Shown piece by piece: positions 16,908 through 25,125 of a stretch of 64,000 bases of DNA; the first letter of the stretch is position 1; the number at the start of each line of letters is the position of its first letter. This stretch comes from 2-02-FULL-55-14 sp964581115. Its GTDB lineage: Bacteria; Bacteroidota; Ignavibacteria; UBA10030. The notes beneath the pieces were generated by a model. That model did no database searches. It had not been told where the DNA came from and saw only the letters and a program-made list of their open reading frames with translations. Both the position numbers and the translations under genes were made by a program. The DNA is taken from assembly GCA_964581115.1 (NCBI GenBank), contig CAZOMY010000004.1, positions 62,001 to 126,000 on the forward strand, given 5' to 3'.

Positions 16908-17537
16908 TCAGAGTTTGAGTTCTCGCAGGGTGCCGCGGGCGACGTCGCTCGCAAACCCCCTACGCAGGAGAAGGTCGTAGATCCGTTGCCGGCGCCGGTC
17001 GGGAGATTCGCGCCGCCCGCCGAGTTGCTGCAACCGTTTCCGCGCGACGCGGAGGGCCGAAGCTCGTTGCTCATCGCTCGGCAGGAGTTCGTCGATGACC
17101 GCCTCGGCTGCCCGGCGGGCGATACCTTTGCGCACCAGAAGCTCGCGAAGCAGTGCCGGACCCGCACCCCCACGCCGCAACCGGTCGCGCACGGTCATCC
17201 GCGCAAAGGCAGCATCATCGATCATCTTCAGTCCCCGCAATCGCTCCGCCGTCGTCTCGGCGATCTCCGGAGGTATCTTCTTGCCGACCAGGTACTGTAC
17301 CACCTCCTGTGAGCTGCGTGGGCGGTACGAGAGGTAGTTGATCGCAAGCCGCCGTGCTTCGGTCCGAAGGTGTGCTTCCCGGATCTCCTCCCATCGATGT
17401 TCATCCACCTCCACGCCGGTCGACAATAGGAACTTCGCCGCGACCTCGTCGCAGAGTTCCAGCATCGCTCCGTCATCCCGATGTACCCGGATCCGCGGAG
17501 GACGCGTACGACGCCGTTCCAATCGAACGATATGCAT
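16908..17537 (-). CDS. recX: RecA regulatory protein RecX
   Basis: RecX binds RecA filaments and limits recombinase activity. The 209 residues form the usual three-helix repeats: RLAINYLSYRPRSSQEVVQYL, KMIDDAAFARMTVRDRLRRGGAGPALLRELL, and RIYDLLLRRGFASDVARGTL. The DDAAFA motif is the family hallmark. The N-terminal 55 residues are longer than in short RecX proteins and unassigned. It starts 26 bases downstream of recA, the classic recA-recX pairing. Confidence 0.9.
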   Translation of the reverse strand: MHIVRLERRRTRPPRIRVHRDDGAMLELCDEVAAKFLLSTGVEVDEHRWEEIREAHLRTEARRLAINYLSYRPRSSQEVVQYLVGKKIPPEIAETTAERLRGLKMIDDAAFARMTVRDRLRRGGAGPALLRELLVRKGIARRAAEAVIDELLPSDEQRASALRVARKRLQQLGGRRESPDRRRQRIYDLLLRRGFASDVARGTLRELKL

Positions 17538-17563
17538 GACGGGCCGCCGAGCGCGCAGGAAGA

Positions 17564-18654
<1,091 letters not shown>

Positions 18655-18658
<4 letters not shown>

Positions 18659-19233
18659 GGAATGCTCCGGAAACAATGGAATGGAAATGTGGTGAGCGGG
18701 CGGTATTGGGATCCCCCTGGGAGAAGATCGCTCCTCATGAGCACGAGCTCCGAGGCGCGGACCAGAATCGGGTCAAAAGTAATAGATGAGAGGACCTTTG
18801 TCAAGGCGCTCGCATCGTCGCGCACGCGAACTCGAGCCAGCGTGATATGCGGATGAAACTCGTGCTTATTGGCAGGCCATCCTGCCTCGCGGCAGAGACG
18901 CTCCACCGCGGTGCCGATCTCCAGGACCGAGGTGGTGGCGAACGCCCCCGCCCAGATCACGCGGGGGTGCTCCGGCGACGGGAAGGCTCCGAGCGATTGG
19001 ATCACCAGGTCGAACGGGTCCACCTGTTCCGACCATCGAGCGATCATCCCCTCCAGTCGCGCTCGCCGCTCAGCTTTGGTGTCGCCGAGGAACTGGACGG
19101 TGAGATGCAGCTTTTCCGCGGGCTCCCACTTCACATTCACGCCTGCGTCCGACAACTGCCGTTGTATCATCTTCAGGCGTTGCTGAGCGCTTGCCGTCAG
19201 CGGCAGGGCGAGGAAGCACCGGATCGATTCCAC
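18655..19233 (-). CDS. thpR: RNA 2',3'-cyclic phosphodiesterase (2'-5' RNA ligase family)
   Basis: This 2H-phosphoesterase hydrolyses 2',3'-cyclic phosphate RNA ends. The 192 residues begin IRCFLALPLTASAQQ and contain both HxT motifs, LHLTVQFLG and FHPHITLARV, spaced as in ThpR. A GTG at 19233, two bases after the cinA stop, is the best start; the longer open frame upstream runs inside cinA. The stop overlaps the recA start. A cinA-thpR(ligT)-recA order is known from other bacteria, which supports the call. Confidence 0.9.
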
Positions 19234-19235
19234 CG

Positions 19236-20486
19236 TCAGGCCCCGGTGATCTTTCGGCGCAGCAATTCCAGCGCGGCCTGCGCGGCGCGCTCCTTGATCC
19301 GCCGGCGACCTTCGGCGAACATGAACCTGACCGCCGACGCTCCGTGAGCATCGGCATAGCCGACGTACACAAGCCCGACCGGCTTTGACTCGGTCGCACC
19401 TCCGGGTCCGGCGATGCCCGTGGTCGAGATACCAACCGTGGTGCCGGCGTTCCTCCGAGCCCCCGCCGCCATCGCCATCGCCACTTCCTCGCTGACGGCA
19501 CCATGCCGTTGGATCAGATCGCCCGGAACTCCGAGGTCCTTGATCTTCGCCTCGTTCGAGTATGTTACGTACGCGCGGTCGACGTACGCGCTTGCTCCGG
19601 GCACATTCGTCAGCCGGTCCGCGATCAGTCCGCCCGTGCATGATTCGGCGATCGCCACCGTCCATCCCCGCTCTGCCAGCATCTTCCCCAGCACCTCTTC
19701 GAGTTCCTCGTCATCCACGCCGTAGATGTAAGCCGAAGCCTTCGCCCGGATCCGGGCCTCGGCCGCGGCGATCCGCGACTCGGCTGCTGCAACGTCTGGG
19801 GCCATGGCCGTGAGACGCAGGCGGACGCCCGTGGGACTTGGGAGGAAGGCAAGCGTCACTTCATCGGCCGCCGGTATGATCTCGTCGATCCGGCCGAGCC
19901 GGTCGGCCAGCATCGATTCGGCGATGCCGGTGGTCTTGATCGTGCGATGTCGAATAACGCGGCCCGGAAACCTTCGGGCCAGGAACGGCGCGACCGTATC
20001 ACGCATCATCGCCTGCATCTCATACGGGACTCCCGGCATCACGGCCATGATGTGGCCTTCCCGCTCGAACAGATATCCGGGCGCAGTCCCGAGGATGTTT
20101 GGGATGACCGTACACCCTTCCGGAACCATCGCCTGATCGCGGTTGATCTGGATCATCTTCTGTCCGCGCTTGGCGAACAAGCGCTCGATGTTCTCGAGTG
20201 ACGGCTGGTGATGGACGAGTCCGACACCGAAGGTCTGGCAAACGGCCGACCGGGTGACATCGTCGTGCGTGGGGCCGAGTCCGCCTGTGACGATGACCAC
20301 GTCCCGCCGCGACAGGGCGGTCCGGAAGGCATCGATCATCTCCGGCAGTCGGTCCCCCACAGTCGTCATCCCCGAGACCACGATGCCGCACTCGTTCAAC
20401 CGCTGCGCAATGAACGCCTGGTTCGTGTTGATGACCTGTCCGATCAGCAACTCATCGCCGACCGTTACGATCTCGGCAGTCGTCAT
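19236..20486 (-). CDS. cinA: CinA family protein: N-terminal MoCF-like domain plus nicotinamide-nucleotide amidohydrolase
   Basis: The 416 residues form a full-length CinA. The N-terminal domain begins AEIVTVGDELLIGQVINTN and has TGGLGPTHDDVT and MPGVPYEM, as in ADP-ribose pyrophosphatase/MoCF-like CinA domains. The C-terminal PncC domain has VAIAESCTGGLIADRLTNVPG and STTGIAGPGGATESKPVG, with the catalytic Ser and Lys of NMN deamidase. It likely recycles pyridine nucleotides, and it is often expressed with recA. The ATG at 20486 overlaps the pgpA stop (ATGA). Confidence 0.94.
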   Translation of the reverse strand: MTTAEIVTVGDELLIGQVINTNQAFIAQRLNECGIVVSGMTTVGDRLPEMIDAFRTALSRRDVVIVTGGLGPTHDDVTRSAVCQTFGVGLVHHQPSLENIERLFAKRGQKMIQINRDQAMVPEGCTVIPNILGTAPGYLFEREGHIMAVMPGVPYEMQAMMRDTVAPFLARRFPGRVIRHRTIKTTGIAESMLADRLGRIDEIIPAADEVTLAFLPSPTGVRLRLTAMAPDVAAAESRIAAAEARIRAKASAYIYGVDDEELEEVLGKMLAERGWTVAIAESCTGGLIADRLTNVPGASAYVDRAYVTYSNEAKIKDLGVPGDLIQRHGAVSEEVAMAMAAGARRNAGTTVGISTTGIAGPGGATESKPVGLVYVGYADAHGASAVRFMFAEGRRRIKERAAQAALELLRRKITGA

Positions 20487-20971
20487 GATCCGAAGATCCC
20501 CATCATGACAGCCGCCTGCAGGACGAGATTGGCGTAGATGCCGGCGACGACATCGTCCAGCATGATCGGCCAGCCCCCGCGATGCCGGTCGATCCTCCGC
20601 GCCGGATAGGGCTTGACGATATCGAAGATCCGGAAGAGGAAGAAGCCGGCGATTAACAACGGCGTTGAGACCGGGAGAAAGAGGAGGGTGATCCATTGAC
20701 CTACCACTTCGTCGATGGTCACTTCGGCCGGGTCGGGCCCGTAGTATGCCTCCATCTGCCCGGCGGCCCTAGCCCCCAGGACGAGCAGGACGATGACCAG
20801 CGGCAGGAGCACACCCGGTTGCGCCGCGCCCGGGACGAAGCAGCAGGCAGCGGCCAGGGCGCTGCCGAACGTCCCTGACGCGATCGGAGCGTAACCCGTT
20901 CCCAGCGCCGAGCCGAGCGCGAGCACGACCCGTGAAGGTCGCGGAAGAGGAGGGGTGGTCCCGTCAGCCAT
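20483..20971 (-). CDS. pgpA: phosphatidylglycerophosphatase A
   Basis: PgpA removes the phosphate from phosphatidylglycerophosphate at the inner membrane, the step right after PgsA. The 162 residues include GTGYAPIASGTFGSALA, VTIDEVVGQWITLLFLP, FRIFDIVKPYPARRID and PIMLDDVVAGIYANL, the four conserved PgpA segments with their acidic residues. It overlaps the end of pgsA by 8 bases and the start of cinA by 4, so the two phospholipid enzymes are coupled. Confidence 0.95.
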   Translation of the reverse strand: MADGTTPPLPRPSRVVLALGSALGTGYAPIASGTFGSALAAACCFVPGAAQPGVLLPLVIVLLVLGARAAGQMEAYYGPDPAEVTIDEVVGQWITLLFLPVSTPLLIAGFFLFRIFDIVKPYPARRIDRHRGGWPIMLDDVVAGIYANLVLQAAVMMGIFGS

Positions 20972-21563
20972 CGATCTGCCGGAGCGCGGTGCGGTTGGAC
21001 AGGAGATAGAGGACGCCGGTCACGAGCGTGTACACCGCCGTCACGATCATCATCGGGTCGACGAACGAACGGTCGATGAGTCGTTCAGCCCACGACCGCC
21101 AGGCATGGCCGGCGGGTAGCGATGTTGCGGCCACGTGGGAGAGCAGGATGTAATGCACAACGACGAATTGCAGGAACGTCTTCGACTTGGCCATTTTCGA
21201 CGTGTTGAACGTCTTTCCCTTAGACTCCATGTATGAGCGAAGCGCCGTGATCAAGACATCTCGAATGACGATCACCCAGACCGTCCAAGCCGGAACGAGG
21301 CCGAGGATCACATAACAAAAGAGGGTGGAGGAGATGAGGATCTTGTCGGCGAACGGGTCGAGCGTGCTTCCCCATCGGGTCACGAAGCCCCATCGTCGGG
21401 CGACGTATCCGTCGTACCAATCGGTCAGCATGGCCACGACGAACGTCGGGATGGACCACCACCGTTGCACCGGGTCGTCGGAGAGTACGAGGCCGACGAA
21501 GACCGGCGTCAGCAGGATCCGCAAGAGCGTGAGTTGGTTGGGAGGAGTGATGAACCGCTGCAT
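20964..21563 (-). CDS. pgsA: CDP-diacylglycerol-glycerol-3-phosphate 3-phosphatidyltransferase
   Basis: PgsA makes phosphatidylglycerophosphate from CDP-diacylglycerol in the inner membrane. The 199 residues have an NQLTLLRILLTPVFV first helix and the CDP-alcohol phosphotransferase motif DG-x2-AR-x8-G-x3-D-x3-D in DWYDGYVARRWGF followed by GSTLDPFADK, with every catalytic Asp present. It opens the overlapping set that runs through recA. The rpmB terminator ends only 23 bases upstream of its start, so its promoter is either inside rpmB or replaced by read-through. Confidence 0.95.
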   Translation of the reverse strand: MQRFITPPNQLTLLRILLTPVFVGLVLSDDPVQRWWSIPTFVVAMLTDWYDGYVARRWGFVTRWGSTLDPFADKILISSTLFCYVILGLVPAWTVWVIVIRDVLITALRSYMESKGKTFNTSKMAKSKTFLQFVVVHYILLSHVAATSLPAGHAWRSWAERLIDRSFVDPMMIVTAVYTLVTGVLYLLSNRTALRQIDG

Positions 21564-21585
21564 GATGATCGTGCGGTGAAGATAC

Positions 21586-21610
21586 GAAAAATCCCGCGCT
21601 GTGGCGGGAT
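21586..21610 (-). terminator. rho-independent terminator after rpmB
   Basis: On the minus strand ATCCCGC (21610-21604) and GCGGGAT (21597-21591) form a stem with a 6-base loop followed by TTTTCG. It lies 32 bases after the rpmB stop and only 23 bases before the pgsA start. Confidence 0.8.
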
Positions 21611-21642
21611 CCTTCGAAGAAGCTGCGGGGCCATGAGGCCCG

Positions 21643-21834
21643 TCAGGCCGGCTTCTTGACGCGTCCGGACTTGATGCAATTCGTGCACACGTGAACGCGC
21701 TTCACACTGCCGTCGACGACGGCCCGGACGCGCTGCAGATTTGGCAGAAACCGGCGGGGGACCCGATTGTGCGCGTGGCTGACATGGTTGCCGGCCATCG
21801 GACGCTTGCCGCAGATATCACACACCCGTGCCAT
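21643..21834 (-). CDS. rpmB: 50S ribosomal protein L28
   Basis: This is a small large-subunit protein of 63 residues. It starts MARVCDICGKRPMAGNHVSH and ends CTNCIKSGRVKK; the two CxxC pairs mark the zinc-binding form. The ATG at 21834 is preceded by GAGGAAC at good spacing, ruling out a longer frame to 21951 that would span the candidate promoter. It is transcribed alone, divergently from tsaD. Confidence 0.96.
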   Translation of the reverse strand: MARVCDICGKRPMAGNHVSHAHNRVPRRFLPNLQRVRAVVDGSVKRVHVCTNCIKSGRVKKPA

Positions 21835-21855
21835 GACTGTTCCTCTGATTGAATT

Positions 21856-21886
21856 CAGACATAAGTTAAAAATGATAAGGAACAAA
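21856..21886 (-). promoter_or_regulatory. candidate Bacteroidota-type promoter for rpmB
   Basis: On the minus strand TTTG (21886-21883), an exact 19-base spacer and TATGTCTG (21863-21856) match TTTG-N19-TAnnTTTG with one mismatch. The rpmB ATG is 22 bases downstream. Confidence 0.55.
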
Positions 21887-21935
21887 TGCCAAAAAGACAA
21901 CACGAGAATCTGGATCGTACCCTCGGGCGGAACGG

Positions 21936-21966
21936 TTGATGGGGGCTTCATTTTTGGGTATGTTCA
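21936..21966 (+). promoter_or_regulatory. candidate promoter for the tsaD gene set
   Basis: TTG (21936-21938), a 20-base spacer and TATGTTCA (21959-21966) resemble the TTG-N19/20-TAnnTTTG pattern with two mismatches. It is embedded in the inverted repeat at 21945-21977 and lies 30 bases before tsaD. Confidence 0.35.
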
Positions 21967-21977
21967 AAAAATGAAGC
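21945..21977. repeat. 11-base inverted repeat in the rpmB-tsaD divergent region
   Basis: GCTTCATTTTT (21945-21955) and AAAAATGAAGC (21967-21977) are perfect inverted copies with an 11-base spacer. The repeat covers the candidate -7 element of tsaD, so it is a possible operator or a 5' leader hairpin. Confidence 0.6.
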
Positions 21978-21996
21978 TATCTCAGAGCCTCGAGGC

Positions 21997-23010
21997 ATGA
22001 CCGTCCTCGGCATCGAAACGTCCTGCGACGAGACGTCGGCTGCGATCGTGGAGGACGGCTTCGTCCGGTCCAACGTTGTCGCCGCCCAGGTCGACCACGC
22101 CCGCTTTGGCGGGGTCGTGCCTGAGCTGGCTTCCCGCGCCCATCTGCGTCTGATCGTGCCGGTCGTCGAAGAGGCGGTTTCAAAAGCGCGGTCATCCCTA
22201 TCCGTCCTCGATGGCGTCGCCGCCGTCTCGGGGCCCGGCCTCATCGGCTCTCTGCTGGTCGGACTCAGTTATGGAAAGGCATTGGCGTACGCGCTCAACA
22301 AGCCGTTCGTGGGCGTGAACCATATGGAGGCGCATATCCTGTCGAATCTGCTCGAAGCGGAGAGGCCCGGGTTTCCGTTCGTCAACCTCACGGTCTCCGG
22401 CGGCCACACGCAGCTGATCCTGGTCCGCGCGCCGTTCGAGTATGACGTTCTCGGAGAAACGATCGACGATGCCGCCGGGGAGGCCTTCGACAAGGTCGCG
22501 AAGATGCTGGGTCTCGAGTATCCTGGCGGACCGGCTGTCGATCGCCGTGCACGTGAGGGCAACCCTGCGGCCATTCCGTTCCCACGATCGTCATTCGACC
22601 CCGACGGCTTCCAATTCAGTTTTAGCGGACTCAAGACATCGGTCCTCTATTGCTTGCGCGATGCGAGGTATGATCCGGCCAAGCCAACGGCCGCCTTCGT
22701 CAACGACGTCTGCGCCAGCTTCCAGGCCGCCGTGGTCGATGTCCTCCTCAAGAAGCTGTTCCGGGCGGCCGAGGTGTACGGTGTTCGAGACGTGGCGATC
22801 GCCGGAGGGGTCTCGGCCAACAGCAGTCTGAGGTCCCGCGCCGAGGCCGGGGCGGTCCGCCGGGGGCTTCGTCTCTTCACGCCGCGGATGGAATACTGCA
22901 CTGACAACGGGGCCATGGTGGCAATGACAGGATACCTGCGCTTACGCGATGGCCGACGCTCGTCATTGGAAATGTCTGCAGAACCCAACCTTGCCTTCGC
23001 CCGCCGATGA
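21997..23010 (+). CDS. tsaD: tRNA N6-adenosine threonylcarbamoyltransferase
   Basis: TsaD transfers the threonylcarbamoyl group to A37 of ANN-decoding tRNAs (t6A), working with TsaB and TsaE. The 337 residues begin VLGIETSCDETSAAIVEDG and include GGVVPELASRAH, the metal-binding NHMEAH, TVSGGHTQL, EAFDKVAKMLGLEYPGGP and the C-terminal CTDNGAMVA. All family motifs are intact. It leads the plus-strand set and overlaps trpA by 4 bases (ATGA). TsaB and TsaE are not in the window. Confidence 0.97.
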   Translation: MTVLGIETSCDETSAAIVEDGFVRSNVVAAQVDHARFGGVVPELASRAHLRLIVPVVEEAVSKARSSLSVLDGVAAVSGPGLIGSLLVGLSYGKALAYALNKPFVGVNHMEAHILSNLLEAERPGFPFVNLTVSGGHTQLILVRAPFEYDVLGETIDDAAGEAFDKVAKMLGLEYPGGPAVDRRAREGNPAAIPFPRSSFDPDGFQFSFSGLKTSVLYCLRDARYDPAKPTAAFVNDVCASFQAAVVDVLLKKLFRAAEVYGVRDVAIAGGVSANSSLRSRAEAGAVRRGLRLFTPRMEYCTDNGAMVAMTGYLRLRDGRRSSLEMSAEPNLAFARR

Positions 23011-23819
23011 GCGTCCGTTTGAAAGAACGTTGGGCACGACTCGGAGCCGAGGGACGCAAGGCGCTCATCCCGTACATCACGCCCGAGTATCCGTACCGCG
23101 AAGTCACGCTTCCCCTCCTGCGTGGGCTGGATGACGCCGGCGCCGATCTCATCGAGGTCGGCATGCCCTACTCCGACCCGCTTGCCGACGGGCCGACGAT
23201 CCAGCTCTCGTCCGACGTCGCGCTGAAGAACGGTGCCACGCTTGCACGGATCCTCGAGGCCGTGCGGGCCTTCCGCTCCGACCGCCAAACGCCCATTGTG
23301 CTCATGGGATACGTCAACCCAATCCTTCGGATGGGGATCGATGTCTTCGTGCGTCAAGCGGTGTCGGCCGGCGTCGATGGAGTCATCGTACCCGATCTGC
23401 CTCCTGAAGAGGCGACGGAATTGCTCGCTGCGTCCCGCACCGCGGGCTTGGCCGTGGTCTTTCTCGTCGCGCCGACCACGAACAATGAGCGTCTTCGCCT
23501 GGTCGATGCGCTGACGACGGAGTTTCTCTATTGTGTCTCCGTCACGGGCGTGACCGGAGCCCGGTCGACGCTGGGCGTGAACGACGGGCTCGACACCTTT
23601 CTGCGGCGCGTGCGAGCGTCCGTTCGCAGCCGTTTTGTGGTCGGCTTCGGCATCTCTACGCCCGAACAGGTGGCGGCCGTCTGGCAGCATGCAGACGGTG
23701 CCGTCGTCGGCTCGGCACTCATTCGTGCGATGGCCTCGGCCTCGAACCCGGCCGAAGCCGTGGCGAAAGGGGTGGCATTCTTCAGCAGACTGAGACCCAA
23801 GGAGCCCCTGCATGGCTGA
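23007..23819 (+). CDS. trpA: tryptophan synthase alpha chain
   Basis: TrpA cleaves indole-3-glycerol phosphate and passes indole to TrpB. The 270 residues form the TIM barrel. DLIEVGMPYSDPLADGPTIQ holds the two catalytic residues (Glu of IEVG, Asp of LADG); VIVPDLPPEEA and SVTGVTGAR follow, and VGFGISTPEQV carries the phosphate-binding loop. It overlaps tsaD and the chorismate mutase gene, so expression is coupled. trpB and the rest of the pathway are not in the window, so trpA has been separated from its usual neighbours. Confidence 0.96.
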   Translation: MSVRLKERWARLGAEGRKALIPYITPEYPYREVTLPLLRGLDDAGADLIEVGMPYSDPLADGPTIQLSSDVALKNGATLARILEAVRAFRSDRQTPIVLMGYVNPILRMGIDVFVRQAVSAGVDGVIVPDLPPEEATELLAASRTAGLAVVFLVAPTTNNERLRLVDALTTEFLYCVSVTGVTGARSTLGVNDGLDTFLRRVRASVRSRFVVGFGISTPEQVAAVWQHADGAVVGSALIRAMASASNPAEAVAKGVAFFSRLRPKEPLHG

Positions 23820-24084
23820 CGTGAAGGCGTTGCGGGACCGCATCGACGAGATCGACCGGTCCGTCGTCGCGCTGCTCAACAAGCGCGCTGAATTGGCGCT
23901 GGTGATCGGGCGTGAGAAGAAGGCCTCGGGTGCGCCGCTGTATGACCCTGCCCGTGAGGAGGAGGTCATGCGGAATGTGACCGGACTGGCGAACGGGCCG
24001 TTGACGCCGGCGGCCATGCGCCGCGTGTTCGAACGGATCATCGATGAGACGCGCTCGGTCGAGCGAGCGGCCGCCGGCCATTGA
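23812..24084 (+). CDS. chorismate mutase, AroQ type
   Basis: This single-domain enzyme converts chorismate to prephenate on the way to phenylalanine and tyrosine. The 90 residues read LRDRIDEIDRSVVALLNKRAELA and IGREKKASG, then YDPAREEEVM, the three-helix AroQ fold with the conserved Arg, Lys, Asp and Glu of the active site. It overlaps the end of trpA by 8 bases, linking it to another aromatic amino acid gene. No prephenate dehydratase or DAHP synthase domain is fused. Confidence 0.93.
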   Translation: MADVKALRDRIDEIDRSVVALLNKRAELALVIGREKKASGAPLYDPAREEEVMRNVTGLANGPLTPAAMRRVFERIIDETRSVERAAAGH

Positions 24085-24096
24085 ACAGTTGGAAGG

Positions 24097-25125
24097 ATGA
24101 ACGACCTGAAACGTCCGCTCGTCATCGTCGCCGCCTCGATCGCGGTGCTCGGACTCATCACCGCCGTGCTCATTTTCTGGTGGCCAAATCCTTCGGCAGA
24201 GGAAGGAGGGGCGATCGTCACGATCCCTCGTGGCTCCACGTTCCGCCAGGTGCTTGATTCGCTCGAGTCTTCGGGCGCCATCCGCAGCCGGTGGGCATTC
24301 ACGGCCGCGGCACGGTGGTTCGGAGCCGATCGCAAAGTTCACGTCGGGCGCTACCGGTTCGCTCCTGGCATGTCGAATAGTGAGATTATCGAGGACCTCA
24401 GTTCGGGGGCATCGCGCATGCTCATCGCCGTCACGATCCCCGAGGGATGGCGCATGGGGTCCATCGCCCGCCGTTATGCCCGAATGCTCGGCACCGACTC
24501 AGCCACGTTCGTCGGGTTATGCCGCGACGAGAGCTTCATCCGAAAGCTCGACATCGACGCGCCCCATCTGGAAGGTTACCTGCTTCCCGAGACCTACGAA
24601 TTCTACTGGCAGACCGACGAGGCCGACCTGATCCGTGCGATGGTGGGCTCATTCAAGGCGTTCTACGTTGACAGCCTCGTGCGCCGTCAGAAGGAGCTGA
24701 AACTGACGCTGAATCAGGTGTTGAGCCTCGCCGCCATCGTCGAGGGGGAATCGAGCATCGACGTCGAGCGGCCGATCATTGCGGGCGTCTACTGGAACCG
24801 CCTGCGCAAGCGAATGAAGCTGGAGGCCGACCCGACCATCCAGTACATCCTGCCCGACGGGCCGCGCCGTCTTCTGTACGAAGACCTGCGCCGCGATTCG
24901 CCCTACAACACCTATCGCAACTACGGGCTTCCGCCGGGACCTATCAACAGCCCCGGACGCGCCTCGATCGTCGCGACCCTCTATCCCGCCAAGCACGACT
25001 ACATCTTCTTTGTGGCCACGGGCAACGGAGGGCATCGATTCACGAGCAACTATCAAGACCATCTGCGCGCCGTCCGTTCGTTCCGGCAGGTCCGGCGTCA
25101 ACAACAACAGGCGCCTGCCTCGTGA
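24097..25125 (+). CDS. mltG: endolytic murein transglycosylase MltG
   Basis: MltG cuts nascent glycan strands and sets their length. The 342 residues start with a cytoplasmic tail and one membrane helix (about residues 8-30), then a LysM-like domain with VTIPRGSTFRQVLDSL, then the YceG catalytic domain: LEGYLLPETYEFYW, SLAAIVEGESS with the catalytic Glu, YWNRLRKRMKLEADPTIQY, and PYNTYRNYGLPPGPINSPG. All key residues are present. Its stop overlaps the GTG start of the following lipoprotein gene (GTGA). Confidence 0.95.
   Translation: MNDLKRPLVIVAASIAVLGLITAVLIFWWPNPSAEEGGAIVTIPRGSTFRQVLDSLESSGAIRSRWAFTAAARWFGADRKVHVGRYRFAPGMSNSEIIEDLSSGASRMLIAVTIPEGWRMGSIARRYARMLGTDSATFVGLCRDESFIRKLDIDAPHLEGYLLPETYEFYWQTDEADLIRAMVGSFKAFYVDSLVRRQKELKLTLNQVLSLAAIVEGESSIDVERPIIAGVYWNRLRKRMKLEADPTIQYILPDGPRRLLYEDLRRDSPYNTYRNYGLPPGPINSPGRASIVATLYPAKHDYIFFVATGNGGHRFTSNYQDHLRAVRSFRQVRRQQQQAPAS

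Noticed and set aside
22647..24335. Open frame of 562 codons on the minus strand
   Set aside because: It is antisense to tsaD, trpA and the chorismate mutase gene, all with clear family motifs. High GC makes long antisense frames common.
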